64,000 bases of DNA from Stictocephala bisonia (taxonomy: Eukaryota; Arthropoda; Insecta; Hemiptera; Membracidae): contig JAQJVL010000084.1 in the NCBI GenBank assembly GCA_035578905.1, forward strand, positions 789,001 through 853,000, written 5' to 3'. How positions within the stretch are numbered: the first letter of the stretch is position 1; each line of letters starts with the position of its first letter. Below, piece after piece: positions 15,963-26,305 of the stretch. The notes below the pieces were generated by a model that worked only from the letters and a program-made list of their open reading frames with translations, did no database searches and had not been told where the DNA came from. The position numbers and the translations under genes were made by a program.

Positions 15963-16804
15963 ACTACATATCAGTATCAGATAGCAGAGCTGTTTGGAAA
16001 AGCATATGAAAAGGCTGCTACAATGGGTAAAGGAATTACGGGGTTTAAAAGCTGTGGGATTTATCCGTTTGATAGGACTGTTTTTTCTGAAGAAGATTTC
16101 TTGCCAAGTGCGGTGACTGATCAACAAGGAATCCCAGAAAACAACCCCCACAACAGTTATGTCCAGGAATCAACTGAACAAACTTTAGAACAACATTCAA
16201 CTAAACTTGAAGAGACCACAACGATGCCAGATCCTAATATTGTAGGAGAACTAGAGCAGCCAACAATAACATCAACTCCTAAGACTTCAAAAAATGATGA
16301 GAGATCCTGGAAATCCCCAACTGATATAAATCCCTTACCAAAAAGAAAAACGCCCCAAGAAAGACAAAGAAAAAAACAAAAGTCAGAAGTTTTAACTGAC
16401 TCTCCTTTCAAAACCCAACTCGAGACAGAGAATGACGAAAAAATCCGAAAAGAAGAAATTGCCCACCTAAGGAGAAAAATTATGTTCCTTAAAAAAAAGG
16501 GAAATCAGAAAATGTTTCTAAAATTAAACTTGAAAATGGTGGTTATAAAACTATGAAAAATAAAGAGAAAACTCTAAAGAAAAAAAGAAAAAAATAACAA
16601 CTGGTGAAAAGGAAAAAGAAGGACCTGTGAAGACCAATAAACCATCATCAGAGTCAAAAAAAACTATTTGCCCTGCTTGCGAAGAGGAATAAAGATCCTC
16701 CAGAAGAAGACTGGATCGAGTGTCATAAATGTAAGGAGTGGTGGCACGAGGACTGCTCTAATTATGAAGGGATAGGCCAATTTGTTTGCGATTATTGTTG
16801 GTAA
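15963..16804 (+). pseudogene. Pogo-like (jerky/Tigger-type) transposase C-terminus with PHD finger, broken
   Basis: The readable frame begins TYQYQIAELFGKAYEKAAT, then GFKSCGIYPFDRTVFSEEDF and VTDQ. This is the characteristic segment after the DDE_1 catalytic domain of insect pogo-type transposases. A polar Ser/Thr/Lys linker follows (to about 16550), with frameshifts near 16500-16570. At 16661-16804 a C-terminal PHD-type zinc finger is encoded: CPAC, a frame break with a TAA, then WIECHKCKEWWHEDC and FVCDYCW before the stop. The DDE domain and N-terminal HTH are missing, so the copy is truncated at its 5' side. Pogo-type transposases with C-terminal PHD fingers are common in insects (family knowledge). 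Confidence 0.82.
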
Positions 16805-16944
16805 AAATAAATAATGAAGTTTTTTTCAAACCGAGTATATGTATAACCATATGAAAATATGTATTTTTCATGTACTAAATAAAAGTATATTTGATAAATA
16901 TACAAATATTGTCCTTCATACACCTAAAAATTTTCATGACTTAC

Positions 16945-17183
16945 ATGCTTACTTTTACCCCACCAGGTGCGTACTTTTATCCACCCTAAGGGGTAAAAGT
17001 ACGCATTGTGCACTTTTTGAAAAAAAATTATATTTTAAAATTGGTTGATAGACATGACTTATATAGTATATTTTTCGATTAACAATAGTACCAAGATAAT
17101 GCAGGTAAAAAACTAGCCTCCTAGTTGTTCCACAAGATGAGCACCGCCAACACAAACACTAAGTGCGTACTCTTGCCCCACGC
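16945..17183. repeat. Candidate pogo-type terminal motifs and a 14-bp-stem hairpin
   Basis: The motif GTGCGTACTTTTACCCC recurs in variants. One is at about 16948-16962, one starts at 16967, its reverse complement is at 16991-17004, and a related copy is at about 17162-17178 (GTGCGTACTCTTGCCCC). Positions 16969-17004 form a hairpin whose stem has one mismatch. Lying just 3' of the pogo-like remnant, these may be nested or truncated terminal inverted repeats of that family. No matching left terminus is visible. Confidence 0.5.
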
Positions 17184-18084
17184 TACTCTAGATAAGAACC
17201 TATAACCCTATAACCTGTGGACTTAGAGTATCTACAGAATATTGGTCAACCCCCCCCCCGTATATACTTATCGTATGGCTTTCAAAGCCAGCTACTAAAC
17301 TAGTAAAACACATATAAACAGTGTCTACTTGTGTCTTAGTGTTTAAATATTGATCTCCCGTCATAGAGCTAAATCAAGAGTTCGTAACCATTCAACGCCT
17401 GCTCTCTGAATGAACGAAGACCGGCTAATACCATGTGATCCATAGTTTAAACTTTGACTCTGCAATCACATAACTGACCATTTGTCATTTCGCACTTATA
17501 TTTCCAGTAGTTTCATCTTCGCATACTCGTGCGAAAACGACTCAATAGTATATTCCTTACGAGAAGGTTCATTCTACCAATGCCTGTCATAAAGTCTGAT
17601 ACCAGAAACCTGTTTTGACCGTCAACATATCCGGAGTTATTCATTATTAAGTTAAGGCCTAGTTGGTTTTTAGCGAAAATTTGTTGGAGATTAACTGGAA
17701 AGCTAGTCGAAGAGATGGTTTTATAGATTAAAGCCGTCCAGCAAGTTGTTGGATACCTACAAAAATGGGGATATTTGGAGTAGATAGGATCTTTTTGAAC
17801 TCTCTGAGAAGTGTCTCTTTGCGTTTCATATCTGGAGGAGCTATGTTGCACAACACAGGGAGCCATGGTAGAGATTGCAATGAGAGAACCGCTGATAGCC
17901 TTCATCACCCATATCGTTATACAAGAACCTCTTGTACTTGTGTACTGTTAATCCACACGGGAGTACAACATTCAGCAGTGAATTAAACAAGACCAAAAGC
18001 TGTAGTAAGCAGGTCCCTTCATATAGCATTATAAATCATATCGTATAGAACAGATCATTATGATTGTCCATACGAAGACGAGCA
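17184..18084. other. Spacer without recognised gene
   Basis: A minus-strand open frame of 131 codons (17513-17908) has no motif I recognise. A C-run lies at about 17251-17259. A block around 17350-17375 (GATCTCCCGTCATAGAGC) recurs near 19422-19445, which suggests a dispersed repeat fragment. Confidence 0.4.
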
Positions 18085-18450
18085 CTAATGTTCCTCCCAC
18101 CCTTAGTGCACCAACTACTCTCTCAAAGTCACGAGTTCTGACCAACGACACGAGTAGTTGTGCTCCAACCGCCTTACCTACCGACACAGAGTAGTGAGTG
18201 ATACACCAACCACCCTCCCAAAGACACGGGTACTGATGTTCCACTCACCTTCCCAACGACACGAATAGTGGTGCTCTACCCACGAGTAGATTCGCTAAAG
18301 ACACGAGTAGTGGTGCTGCAACCGCCTTACCTATTGACACAAGTAGTGAGTAATACACCAACCACTCTCCCAAAGACACGGGTACTGATGTTCCACTCGC
18401 CTTCCCAACGACACGAATAGTGGTACTCTACCCACGTTCCTTAATTACAC
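18085..18450. repeat. 153-bp direct repeat (about two units) with shorter sub-repeats
   Basis: CGAGTAGTTGTGCTCCAACC at 18151 is repeated as CGAGTAGTGGTGCTGCAACC at 18304, and the intervening sequence is duplicated almost unchanged. Within each unit the phrase GACACGAGTAGTG/GACACGAATAGTG recurs, indicating an older sub-repeat of about 35-45 bp. Confidence 0.88.
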
Positions 18451-20438
18451 TAGTAGCAGATCAAGTAAGTATATCATTATGTTTGGTCTGTGCTAGGATG
18501 GTACACCAACCACTCTCCCAAGGGCACGTGTGTTGGTTGATGATCTGATAGTCAAAGAAGTAACTACTGTCGGATCAAAAAGTATAGATACTCGAGTTTG
18601 AACATCATCTATATGAACAGTTTAAGGAAAACTAAATTACCATCAAAAATTGTATCGTCTATTTCTGTGATTATGAGTGGTAGTTTTATATTTTTACCTT
18701 TTCACAATTAATTTTAATCGTAGTTAGAGCGGAAAAATACACCATTTTTTACAGTTTCAGATGACTTGTGATGTAAAAAAATGTATAATAATAAAAATAA
18801 TGATCATATCATTTTGAAACTTTAACAGCGTGTAGGTACTTTAATTGAGACCACATATACAAAGTTTCAACATTTTAAGTAGCATAAAAAAATTATGTTA
18901 TCAATTTTATAAAGTAACTTTTTCTCAACATTGAAAAGGAATACGAACTTGAAACAAACTGTGGTTTTGGGTGTCTGAAGTCAGTAAGTCGAGTATATGT
19001 TTTTAATGTATGAATACTGATTGATTTTATATCGCTTTATTAATCTTTAAGGCACCAGAGCGTGTAATCGCTGCCTTCGCTGGCCGCCCAGCGGATAAGA
19101 AATTGTATCGTGATCAAAAAAATTACAAATAGCGTCAGAATAGGAAATTACAATTTTATTAGAAAATCTTGCCTTTATTTGGCAATGAGTCTAGTTTCTT
19201 TCGGTTTTCTTCTTTTATATGTTTATGAATTGTACAATTAGAAAACATTAGGACAATGCAGACAATACACAATATGAGAAATTATGATTTTAGTTTGAGA
19301 CGTATTCGTATATATAGCGTATGGTTTTTGTCAGCTAGCATTTTTTTCTAGATAAAAGCTGTGTTTAACTTAGAAAAACTCCAAAAGTCACTAGATATTA
19401 ATATAAATAAAAATGTAAAGTGATCTCCTGTCACAGAGCTAAATCCAATTTGCTGTGGGGGATGATGTTGTTCGCTTCCACAGCAAACCTTTAAAGTTGT
19501 ACGTATCTCCTGGGTAGTACTAAACGAGCAACAAACTTGGTAGCTGGACCGTCACAAATTTGTGATCTACGGCAGCCACCAAAAAACAAAAAAAATCGTA
19601 TTGTATGACATTAATACATACTAAAATGCTTTGGCCATGTATTTTTTTATTTCAGGGATTCTTTTTATTTCCAAAACTAGAGCGGTTTTGTTTAATTTTT
19701 TTTCTTTTTTTATCGTCTTCTGGCCAAAAAGTTAGTGCCACTCCCATCGTGGAACAATGATGTGGCAAAGGAGTAGTCTCCAGCCAGCGTTCACAGTCAA
19801 TGTAGTTGCCATTTATCATGTGGTCACTGATTACTCAACCCACTGTACCCTATCTCCCGTTGGTGTTTCAGTTACCTCCACGCTGTCAGACCATGGTTGC
19901 CCATCCAGGCGAGGGCATCGCGTAAGTCCACTGAGTAAGTTCTTATGTCCTTAAAATTAAAGCAATGTCCCTCAATTACATTTGACGCGGTCCACTTTCC
20001 CACGAGAACTTCTGCTTAGGAATGTGGTATGCCACCGGATTCCACTGGACCTCTTTAAGCCATCCGATGATAAAGAAAGCAATTGCTTAACTGAGGAAGG
20101 TACCAAACATTGAAATCTACTATGGAATACGGGTAGTGTTTAATTTATTCACTATTAGCTGAATAATATGGTTATTCTCAACAACTTAATTATAAGGGGT
20201 GATAGAAGAACCCTCAGTTCAACAAATGGGAAGTTATAATCTTAACATCTTATATTTTTTAGTTGAAGTCTTTGTTTCGTTTATTTTGTGAATTACTCTG
20301 TTCTGAGGATGGTAGACGTACTTGTATTTACATTTTATTGTTTATGACGTTTGACTCATTTGTAATTTGTACCAACAAAGATTTAAATTTTATTGCAACA
20401 CCAAACAAAATGTAAAAGACCATATCATAGGATATATA
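18451..20438. other. AT-rich spacer
   Basis: No gene recognised. A 10-bp-stem inverted repeat (TTTGCTGTGG...CCACAGCAAA) lies at about 19449-19487. Confidence 0.4.
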
Positions 20439-20444
20439 AATGTA
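20439..20444. repeat. 6-bp target-site duplication, left (AATGTA)
   Basis: AATGTA immediately precedes the first base of the palindromic element. The same six bases immediately follow its last base at 29968-29973. The flanks beyond are unrelated. Confidence 0.88.
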
Positions 20445-20525
20445 AGTAGTAATAATACAGGCATTGACCAACGCCCCAAGTACGACTTTTCGCCCGAAAT
20501 ACGACGGGGGGTGGGGGTCCAGGTC

Positions 20526-20943
20526 AGTTTTTTTTAATGGGGTTCTAATGACCTTAACGAGTTTTTTTAACGAGGTTCTAATGACCTTAACGAGGTTCTA
20601 ATGACCTTAACGAGGTTCTAATTAACCTTAACGAGTTTTCAATGAGGTTCTAATTGACCTTAACGAGTTTTTAATGGGGTTCTAATGACCTTAACGAGTT
20701 TTTTAACGAGGTTCTAATGACCCTTACGAGGTTCTAATGACCTTAACGAGGTTCTAATGACCTTAACGAGGTTCTAATTGACCTTAACGAGTTTTCAATG
20801 AGGTTCTAATTGACCTTAACGAGTTTTTAATGGGGTTCTAATGACCTTAACGAGTTTTTAATGAGGTTCTAATTGATCTTAACGAGTTTTTAATGAGGTT
20901 CTAATTGACCTTAACGAGTTTTTAATGAGGTTCTAATGACCTT
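20526..20943. repeat. Subterminal tandem array, left arm
   Basis: Alternating 20-bp (GACCTTAACGAGGTTCTAAT) and roughly 32-bp units containing GAGTTTTTAATG. Terminal-proximal arrays like this may bind the recombinase or host factors (inference). It is mirrored at about 29470-29882 with single-base differences. Confidence 0.92.
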
Positions 20944-21009
20944 GTAGTAGTGAAATAATGAGGATAATGCCGTCAAGATTTAGGATTTCTGCGTCAAATC
21001 GATAACCAG

Positions 21010-21095
21010 CCCTTCCCCCTTCCCCCTCCCCCACCCCCCTCTCACTGGAGCTATCAACCTAACCTAACCTAACCTAACCTAACCTAACCCAACCT
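21010..21095. repeat. C-rich block plus (AACCT)n telomere-type run, left arm
   Basis: A C-rich tract (about 21010-21044) is followed by six perfect AACCT units and two variant units (21056-21095). AACCT/TTAGG is the ancestral insect telomere repeat. Here it is internal, short and mirrored in the other arm (29317-29356), so it is part of the element and not a chromosome end. Confidence 0.9.
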
Positions 21096-21099
21096 AAAC

Positions 21100-23300
21100 C
21101 CCGTATACTTATTTGTATTTCTATTAACGCATATTTTTTAAAACCGTATTGATAATTACATTACTGCATTTAAATACTGATTTCATATATCATTAGATTT
21201 AATGCTATATTCATGTGGTACCTAAGCTACGGTACGTTAGTGACTATGTAATGTATAGAGAACAAAGCCTTGCTCGGTCGTAGCATACATGGTCTTATAA
21301 AACTTCTTTCAGAATAACTTGTATATACTTTATTACATATTTAGTTATGTTTAATAGCTTAGGACATCCTATCAGGTTGTTTCAAATCATTATTAGTAAT
21401 AAATGAGAATTATATGTTGACTTGTGTAAGGTTTCCTTAGCGTATCTAGGACAAACTAGATGATGTGGAACCCGAACCACTTGTTACTGACAAACTAGGG
21501 CACTCTAGTGATGTCCTGCGATTAGCACTACTAGTGGTCAGTCTATATAACGTACTATCTTAAACCTTATTTCCCTCTATACATATAACCATTAACTACC
21601 AGACCTTTAGCTTACCAAACATCATATTTAATCTTTAAGGTTCAACAATACCGAACCAACTTCACATAGCTTGATGATAAATAAAAGCAGCACTCAACTG
21701 CTCCTTACACTGAATGAGTAAAAAACCAGTCTGGTGACATTGTAGAGGCTGACCCGTGCGAACTCGATCGGTGAGTAGATTGTCAACCTACCGACATAAT
21801 ATTACGCAAGATGATGATAACTTGCTTCAGCTCAGGAGAGTGACCTTGAAACATGTAAGTTCTCACTTCCCCGTTGTTCTGTAGACACATGTTCTGAACC
21901 CATTTAGCATAAGTCTGCTGTTTTAGATTGTTCTACATGAAGTTTGTCTCGGGTGTTACGTGTAATATAGCAAAATACATAAACACTTAGCTTTACACAA
22001 GAAATCCATCAGTTTGATAGGAATTATCGTACTATATATCCTTGTGTAGGCTTTCTTGATTCTCCTTATATAACTCTAATTACAAGATTTTTTTTAAAGC
22101 TCTTTCCATGCTTCTCATATCCAACAAAAGTGTAGCTAAACCAACAACGTACGTACTAGACTACTTCTTATATCTGTAATTACAAGACCACACAACGAAA
22201 ACAATTGTATACATAGACATTGACCGGTAGAATGTTAGTTAAAAAGCCCCTGAAGGAACGTCAACCTCCTCTACCATCTCAGGGGTCACTACTTTTGAGG
22301 CTCACTCATATTAACGTTTATATTTATCTAAGTTTTGGAAATGTTGAGTGATGTACCTCGGGTCGAGGCTCCCAACAGGCCTAGGTCAAATAAACCTGTT
22401 GGTACGGAGACCCCATCTAGCAATAATAAACGTGTATCTCACTCTATGTTTGAAATTAAGTTAGCAATAAGCAAGACAGGTTAGGTGACGCAAGAGTTTG
22501 GTTCAAGTTGAGGAAAGTGATTGGAAGGTTACAAAATACCACAGTTGATGCAATTGAAGAAATCAATCTTATCTATCATTTCAACCATTCATGGGTTACG
22601 GATCGTCAGGTCACTCCAGAGCCCACACATTCAGATACACGTACCGTACGAGGGCCCGGACTGCGACTCAAGGTCTTACGGGGATTAGCCCAGCCCCAAG
22701 CTGCAGGACTGCCTCAGGTCTTACACGTTTTAAAGCTGCCTTAGAGAACAGTCGGGCTTTTTTTTTTATTAAATGTGGGCCGCCCTCACCTCGATGGTAC
22801 AGTGATTGCACTCTGTACAAACACACACTGGGTTACGGACCGTCAGACGACCCCAGAGCCCACACACATCATGGAACTACAGATTACGAGACCGTAGTAT
22901 CACATATATAAACGACAGGCTCATGTTGAATTTCTTCAAGAACACACAACAATGTTATTAATTAGGAAACAGGTACTTACATCCCATCCAATTACGTCAC
23001 ACCAAACAGTCTGTGGATAAAATTGTAAAATTGTAGTAAATCTTTACACACGTTTGATATTACTAGGAAAACCTACATTTATTGTTTATAACAAATACTT
23101 TTTGAAAACGGACTATTTTCAAGCTAAAGATTTACTATTTAAAACAAACTTTTTTTTATTTTTATCTTTTTTTATTTTTTTATTTATTTTTTTACTATAT
23201 GGTGCCATTGATAGTACATGTGTTGTAGTATGCAACTATTTGAAACAGTAACAGTTAAAACCTTATTAGGAGTCGTTAAATTTTAAAACTTAAGTCTATA
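21100..23300. other. Arm interior without convincing gene, left
   Basis: About 2.2 kb with only small, low-complexity open frames. A 38-bp phrase beginning GGGTTACGGATCGTCAGG (about 22592) recurs as GGGTTACGGACCGTCAGA at about 22830, an internal direct repeat. AT-rich sequence with ATTTATTTT (reverse complement of AATAAA signals) at about 23160-23190 lies downstream of the minus-strand gene. Confidence 0.5.
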
Positions 23301-23311
23301 AATGCTTCTTT

Positions 23312-24235
23312 CTACAATTGGAAGTTATTATAGTCTTTAATAATCCGCGCTCCTTTAAGTTCTTCTAATATTGTAATAATCTCACTGTCATGGTCAGTGT
23401 TTCCCGCCTTTTTTGAGGCAATCAACAAACGCAACCTGTCTACTAATTGATTAGGATCGTCCCAGCTCGAGTAATTAACCTTTGAAAATTTTAAATTATC
23501 CCTGTATACTTGTCTCCTTACTTCATCCATTTCATTTCCATCGTCTGAACTACTATCAAAGTAATCTTGCTCATTTGAACTATACGTCTCCCCACCCTTA
23601 TCTGCATCAAGTGAATTGTTTTCAATCTCATCCACGTGATACCCACCTAATTTTACAGGTAACCTATCTGGAGTCTTTGAACGTTTCCTAGGACGAGAAG
23701 TACTGTCTACTGGATTATTTACATACATTGTACTACTTCCCTCACTTATTGGTGTTAAAACGTTAATTAAAGGTTTAATAATGTTTTTATACTTAAGACC
23801 CCTGCTTCCTTTCACCATTCCATTATTAGGATTTATATAGGATTTTGTTTGCAGCAACATTTCCCTGTACGAATCCAAATCTCCATCTCTATAGTCTTTA
23901 ATTGATGTTTTTATGGGTTTCCTAATAAACACTAACTCAAATAGATCAGATGACCCAGGATATACCTTACCGTCAATCAAGATGTTATTTCCTTCAAATT
24001 TAACTGACTGTGTACCCATTGTAAATTGTTCGCTTCCTTTATCGAAAGTGATTCCATAAGTATGGTCAGCTGCACCATTCAAGTTTTTTATACTAAACTG
24101 TAACCATGACATTAGATCCCTCCCAACTTCACTATGTGCATCGTTACCTTGAATTGAGGACATTTTTAAGGATTGAACTTTCTCAGCTACAGTGGAAGCC
24201 AAAGCTGATACGAGATCTTGTTCATTCGAATTCAT
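23312..24235 (-). CDS. Intact 307-residue element-encoded protein of an arthropod mobile-element family (unknown function)
   Basis: A complete minus-strand frame with its ATG at 24235 and a TATA box (TATAAATA) about 35 bp upstream. Residues 60-107 contain a YGITFDKGS...VYPGSSDLFELVFIRKP block. Residues 119-157 contain DLDSYREMLLQTK and GSRGLKYKNIIKPL. Residues 181-191 (RPRKRSKTPDR) look like a nuclear localisation signal, followed by an acidic Ser/Asp stretch (about 216-238). Residues 262-295 contain a helical QLVDRLRLLIASKKAGNTDHDSEI segment, quoted here in part. From memory this arrangement matches an uncharacterised protein family abundant in arthropod genomes and linked to large DNA elements; I believe it is DUF8207, but I am not certain. 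It has no recognisable enzyme motif. A structural, DNA-binding or virion-like role would be guesswork. This is the only intact copy in the element. Confidence 0.85.
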   Translation of the reverse strand: MNSNEQDLVSALASTVAEKVQSLKMSSIQGNDAHSEVGRDLMSWLQFSIKNLNGAADHTYGITFDKGSEQFTMGTQSVKFEGNNILIDGKVYPGSSDLFELVFIRKPIKTSIKDYRDGDLDSYREMLLQTKSYINPNNGMVKGSRGLKYKNIIKPLINVLTPISEGSSTMYVNNPVDSTSRPRKRSKTPDRLPVKLGGYHVDEIENNSLDADKGGETYSSNEQDYFDSSSDDGNEMDEVRRQVYRDNLKFSKVNYSSWDDPNQLVDRLRLLIASKKAGNTDHDSEIITILEELKGARIIKDYNNFQL

Positions 24236-24239
24236 GTTT

Positions 24240-24587
24240 AAAAATGATAAAGAATTTAGAAAACAACTCTATTTATAGTCTGGGTTGGGCTAACTCGGGT
24301 TATAGCAACACAGGTGAACCGGGGTTAGCTTTACGTGGGTTAATAAAACCCGGGTTAACACAACGTGGGTTAATAAAACCCGGGTTAACACAACGTGGGT
24401 TAATAAAACCCGGGTTTTATTAACCCACGTTGTTTTAACCCAGGTTTTATTAACCCACGTTGTGTTAACCCGGGTTTTATTAACCCACGTAAGGCTAACC
24501 CCGGTTCACCTGTGTTGCTATAACCCGAGTTAGCCCAACCCAGACTATAAATAGAGTTGTTTTCTAAATTCTTTATCATTTTTAAAC
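24240..24587. promoter_or_regulatory. Palindromic bidirectional promoter region at the element centre
   Basis: The 350 bp between the two divergent ATGs is one imperfect palindrome centred on CCCGGG at 24409-24414. It is built from about 30-bp repeats of ACGTGGGTTAATAAAACCCGGGTT. Mirror-image TATA boxes lie at 24270-24277 (minus strand) and 24546-24553 (plus strand), each about 34 bp from its ATG. The repeated AACCCGGGTT palindromes are candidate binding sites for a dimeric regulator. Activity is inferred from sequence only. Confidence 0.7.
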
Positions 24588-24719
24588 ATGAATTCGAATG
24601 AACAAGATCTCGTATCAGCTTTGGCTTCCACTGTAGCTGAGAAAGTTCAATCCTTAAAAATGTCCTCAATTCAAGGTAACGATGCACATAGTGAAGTTGG
24701 GAGGGATCTAATGTCATGG

Positions 24720-24732
24720 TTACAGTTTAGTA
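24720..24732. repeat. 13-bp target-site duplication of nested retroelement (left copy)
   Basis: TTACAGTTTAGTA at 24720-24732 is repeated at 26306-26318. The uninterrupted site exists once in the left arm (about 24091-24103, reverse complement). This confirms both the insertion and the original sequence. Confidence 0.93.
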
Positions 24733-26305
24733 GTTTTAGTTTAAAAGGGGATATATAGTTGGTCCAGCCAACCCTTGCAACGAAGCCTATGGCTTTTTGT
24801 GCCAATCCCGGTGCCCAATCGTTGTAAAGCTGGCTGCCCTTGACCAAGTCAAGGAGCTTCTTCACTAGATTGGTAATTTCCAACTGTCCCAGAGGTGAGC
24901 CTTCAAAAGGTACTCTTCTGCCGGCACCAAGAGCCTCACGCTCCCGGACAGTGTGTTCTACAGACTCTTCGTCCAACCCACAGAGGCGACAGATGGGATC
25001 CTCCGTAAGGAGTCCCACCGTTCTTAGATGCCTCCGGAATTTACCGTAACCGGTGATGAGTCCCACCACCAGCTTTACGTAAAATTTACTCAACCCAAGA
25101 AGTTACTTTGTTGACTTCTGGGAAGGATTCCTGACAAGAAGCTTGTCGAGTCATTGCCCTGGGAACCGCCGCCATCTTTCCAGATGTCTGGGACCCAGTT
25201 TTGGTTGGTATTTTGACAGCTGCAGCCGAAACGCCGCAGGCCGGCTCAAGACCAATGAAGGGCTTAATAGCGCCTTCCCTAGCCAAGGCATCGGCCTGCA
25301 CGCTGCCTTCTATTCCCCTATTTCCTGGGATACATTCCAGCAGGACCTGATTTCTTGAACCCAGGATGCTGAGGGACTCCACACACTCCCAGACCAGACC
25401 AGACGAAACCTTCCAGGAGTCAAGGGCCCCCAAGGCCGCCCGACTATCTGAGAGGATATGGATATGTTTCCCGCAAACCTCTGTCATAATTTGCGCTGGA
25501 CGTATGGCGACTTCAGCTTGGAAAACGGTGCCATACGCTCCCAGGCTCACGCACGCGTTTGTCCTAGGGTCGCCAGTATGGACACCAAATCCAGCTCTGT
25601 TGCCTATTCTTGACCCGTCTGTGGACCATACAAATGGGTCGTGAGAAGAAACCGGGCTAATAACAGCGTCCCAGTACTCCCTCGACCCAAAATCCACAGT
25701 ATGGGGTCTGGTGAAAAGATACTTAGTCCCAATGAGGTCAAACCTCATTGAGAGTACCTCATCTTTTACTAGATTGACCACTGAGGAGTGACCTGTACAG
25801 GACCCCCTCCAGTGATCAGTCAGTTGAGGCCTATAGGCCTTTTCCTCTGATTGCCAGGAGTGCTTCTCCTGGCTATCTTCATCCTATTCAGAGCCCCAGC
25901 TGTCCGATCGAGCTGATCAGAGCCTGGGCTCCGAGAAGGATGTTTTCGAGGTCAGAGAGCGACATGCCCCCCTCCGCCGAACCCATGACCCGAGCACCGG
26001 GGACTTCAGACTGGCCTGCCCCTGCCTTCTTTCCCCGTGCCAAGGTCCTTGTCTGAGGGCTCTGAGCGGTCCTCAGCCAAGTTGGATTCAGAATCGGAGA
26101 GAGACATGCCCCCCCCCCGACATTGATTTGGCCCGAGCAATGGAAAACAAGGGCTGGCCAGTGAGGCTGCCCTCTGCTCCCATGCTCGGTTCATTATCTA
26201 AGGACTCAGTGCGGTCCTTAGGTATGTAACTATAGGTGTGTGTGGTAATGAGTTCAGGGTACCGCGGGGTCACTAAGCCCGTCAGCTGCACACCTCAGCT
26301 GCCCC
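24733..26305 (-). mobile_element. Nested, internally deleted non-LTR retrotransposon (I/LOA/R1-like) with RNase H
   Basis: A 1573-bp insertion on the minus strand. Its 5' part (about 26305-25790) contains the start of an ORF1-like region with repeated Ser/Glu-rich phrases. It then jumps directly to the C-terminal part of ORF2: an RNase H domain and a zinc-knuckle region. The endonuclease and reverse transcriptase are absent, so the copy retains both ends but has lost the middle. The 3' end carries a TAAAC/TAAAAC-type tail and no poly(A). It is flanked by a 13-bp target-site duplication and has higher GC than the surrounding arm. Confidence 0.85.
24750..25781 (-). pseudogene. ORF2 C-terminus: RNase H domain plus CCHC-like knuckle
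   Basis: The frame 25781-25086 encodes an RNase H fold with all four expected acidic positions: WSTDGSR, VFQAEVAI, ILSDSRAALGAL and GSVQADALAREG. A frameshift near 25090 separates it from TGYGKFRRHLRTVGL and ICRLCGLDEESVEHTV, the usual zinc-knuckle region of non-LTR ORF2 C-termini. The reverse transcriptase upstream is deleted. The RNase H argues for an I, LOA or R1-related clade over CR1 or RTE. Confidence 0.85.

Noticed and set aside
17513..17908. A 131-codon minus-strand protein
   Set aside because: No recognised motif, no promoter or splice context, and the composition is typical of random open frames between repeats.
21056..21095. A real telomere or telomere-fusion site
   Set aside because: There are only about eight AACCT units. 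They sit inside a transposon arm, are mirrored in the other arm, and have non-telomeric sequence on both sides.
22508..22911. Small genes in the arm interiors
   Set aside because: The open frames overlap, change at homopolymers between the two arms (for example the 10-T against 12-A run), and have no motif. This is inconsistent with conserved coding.
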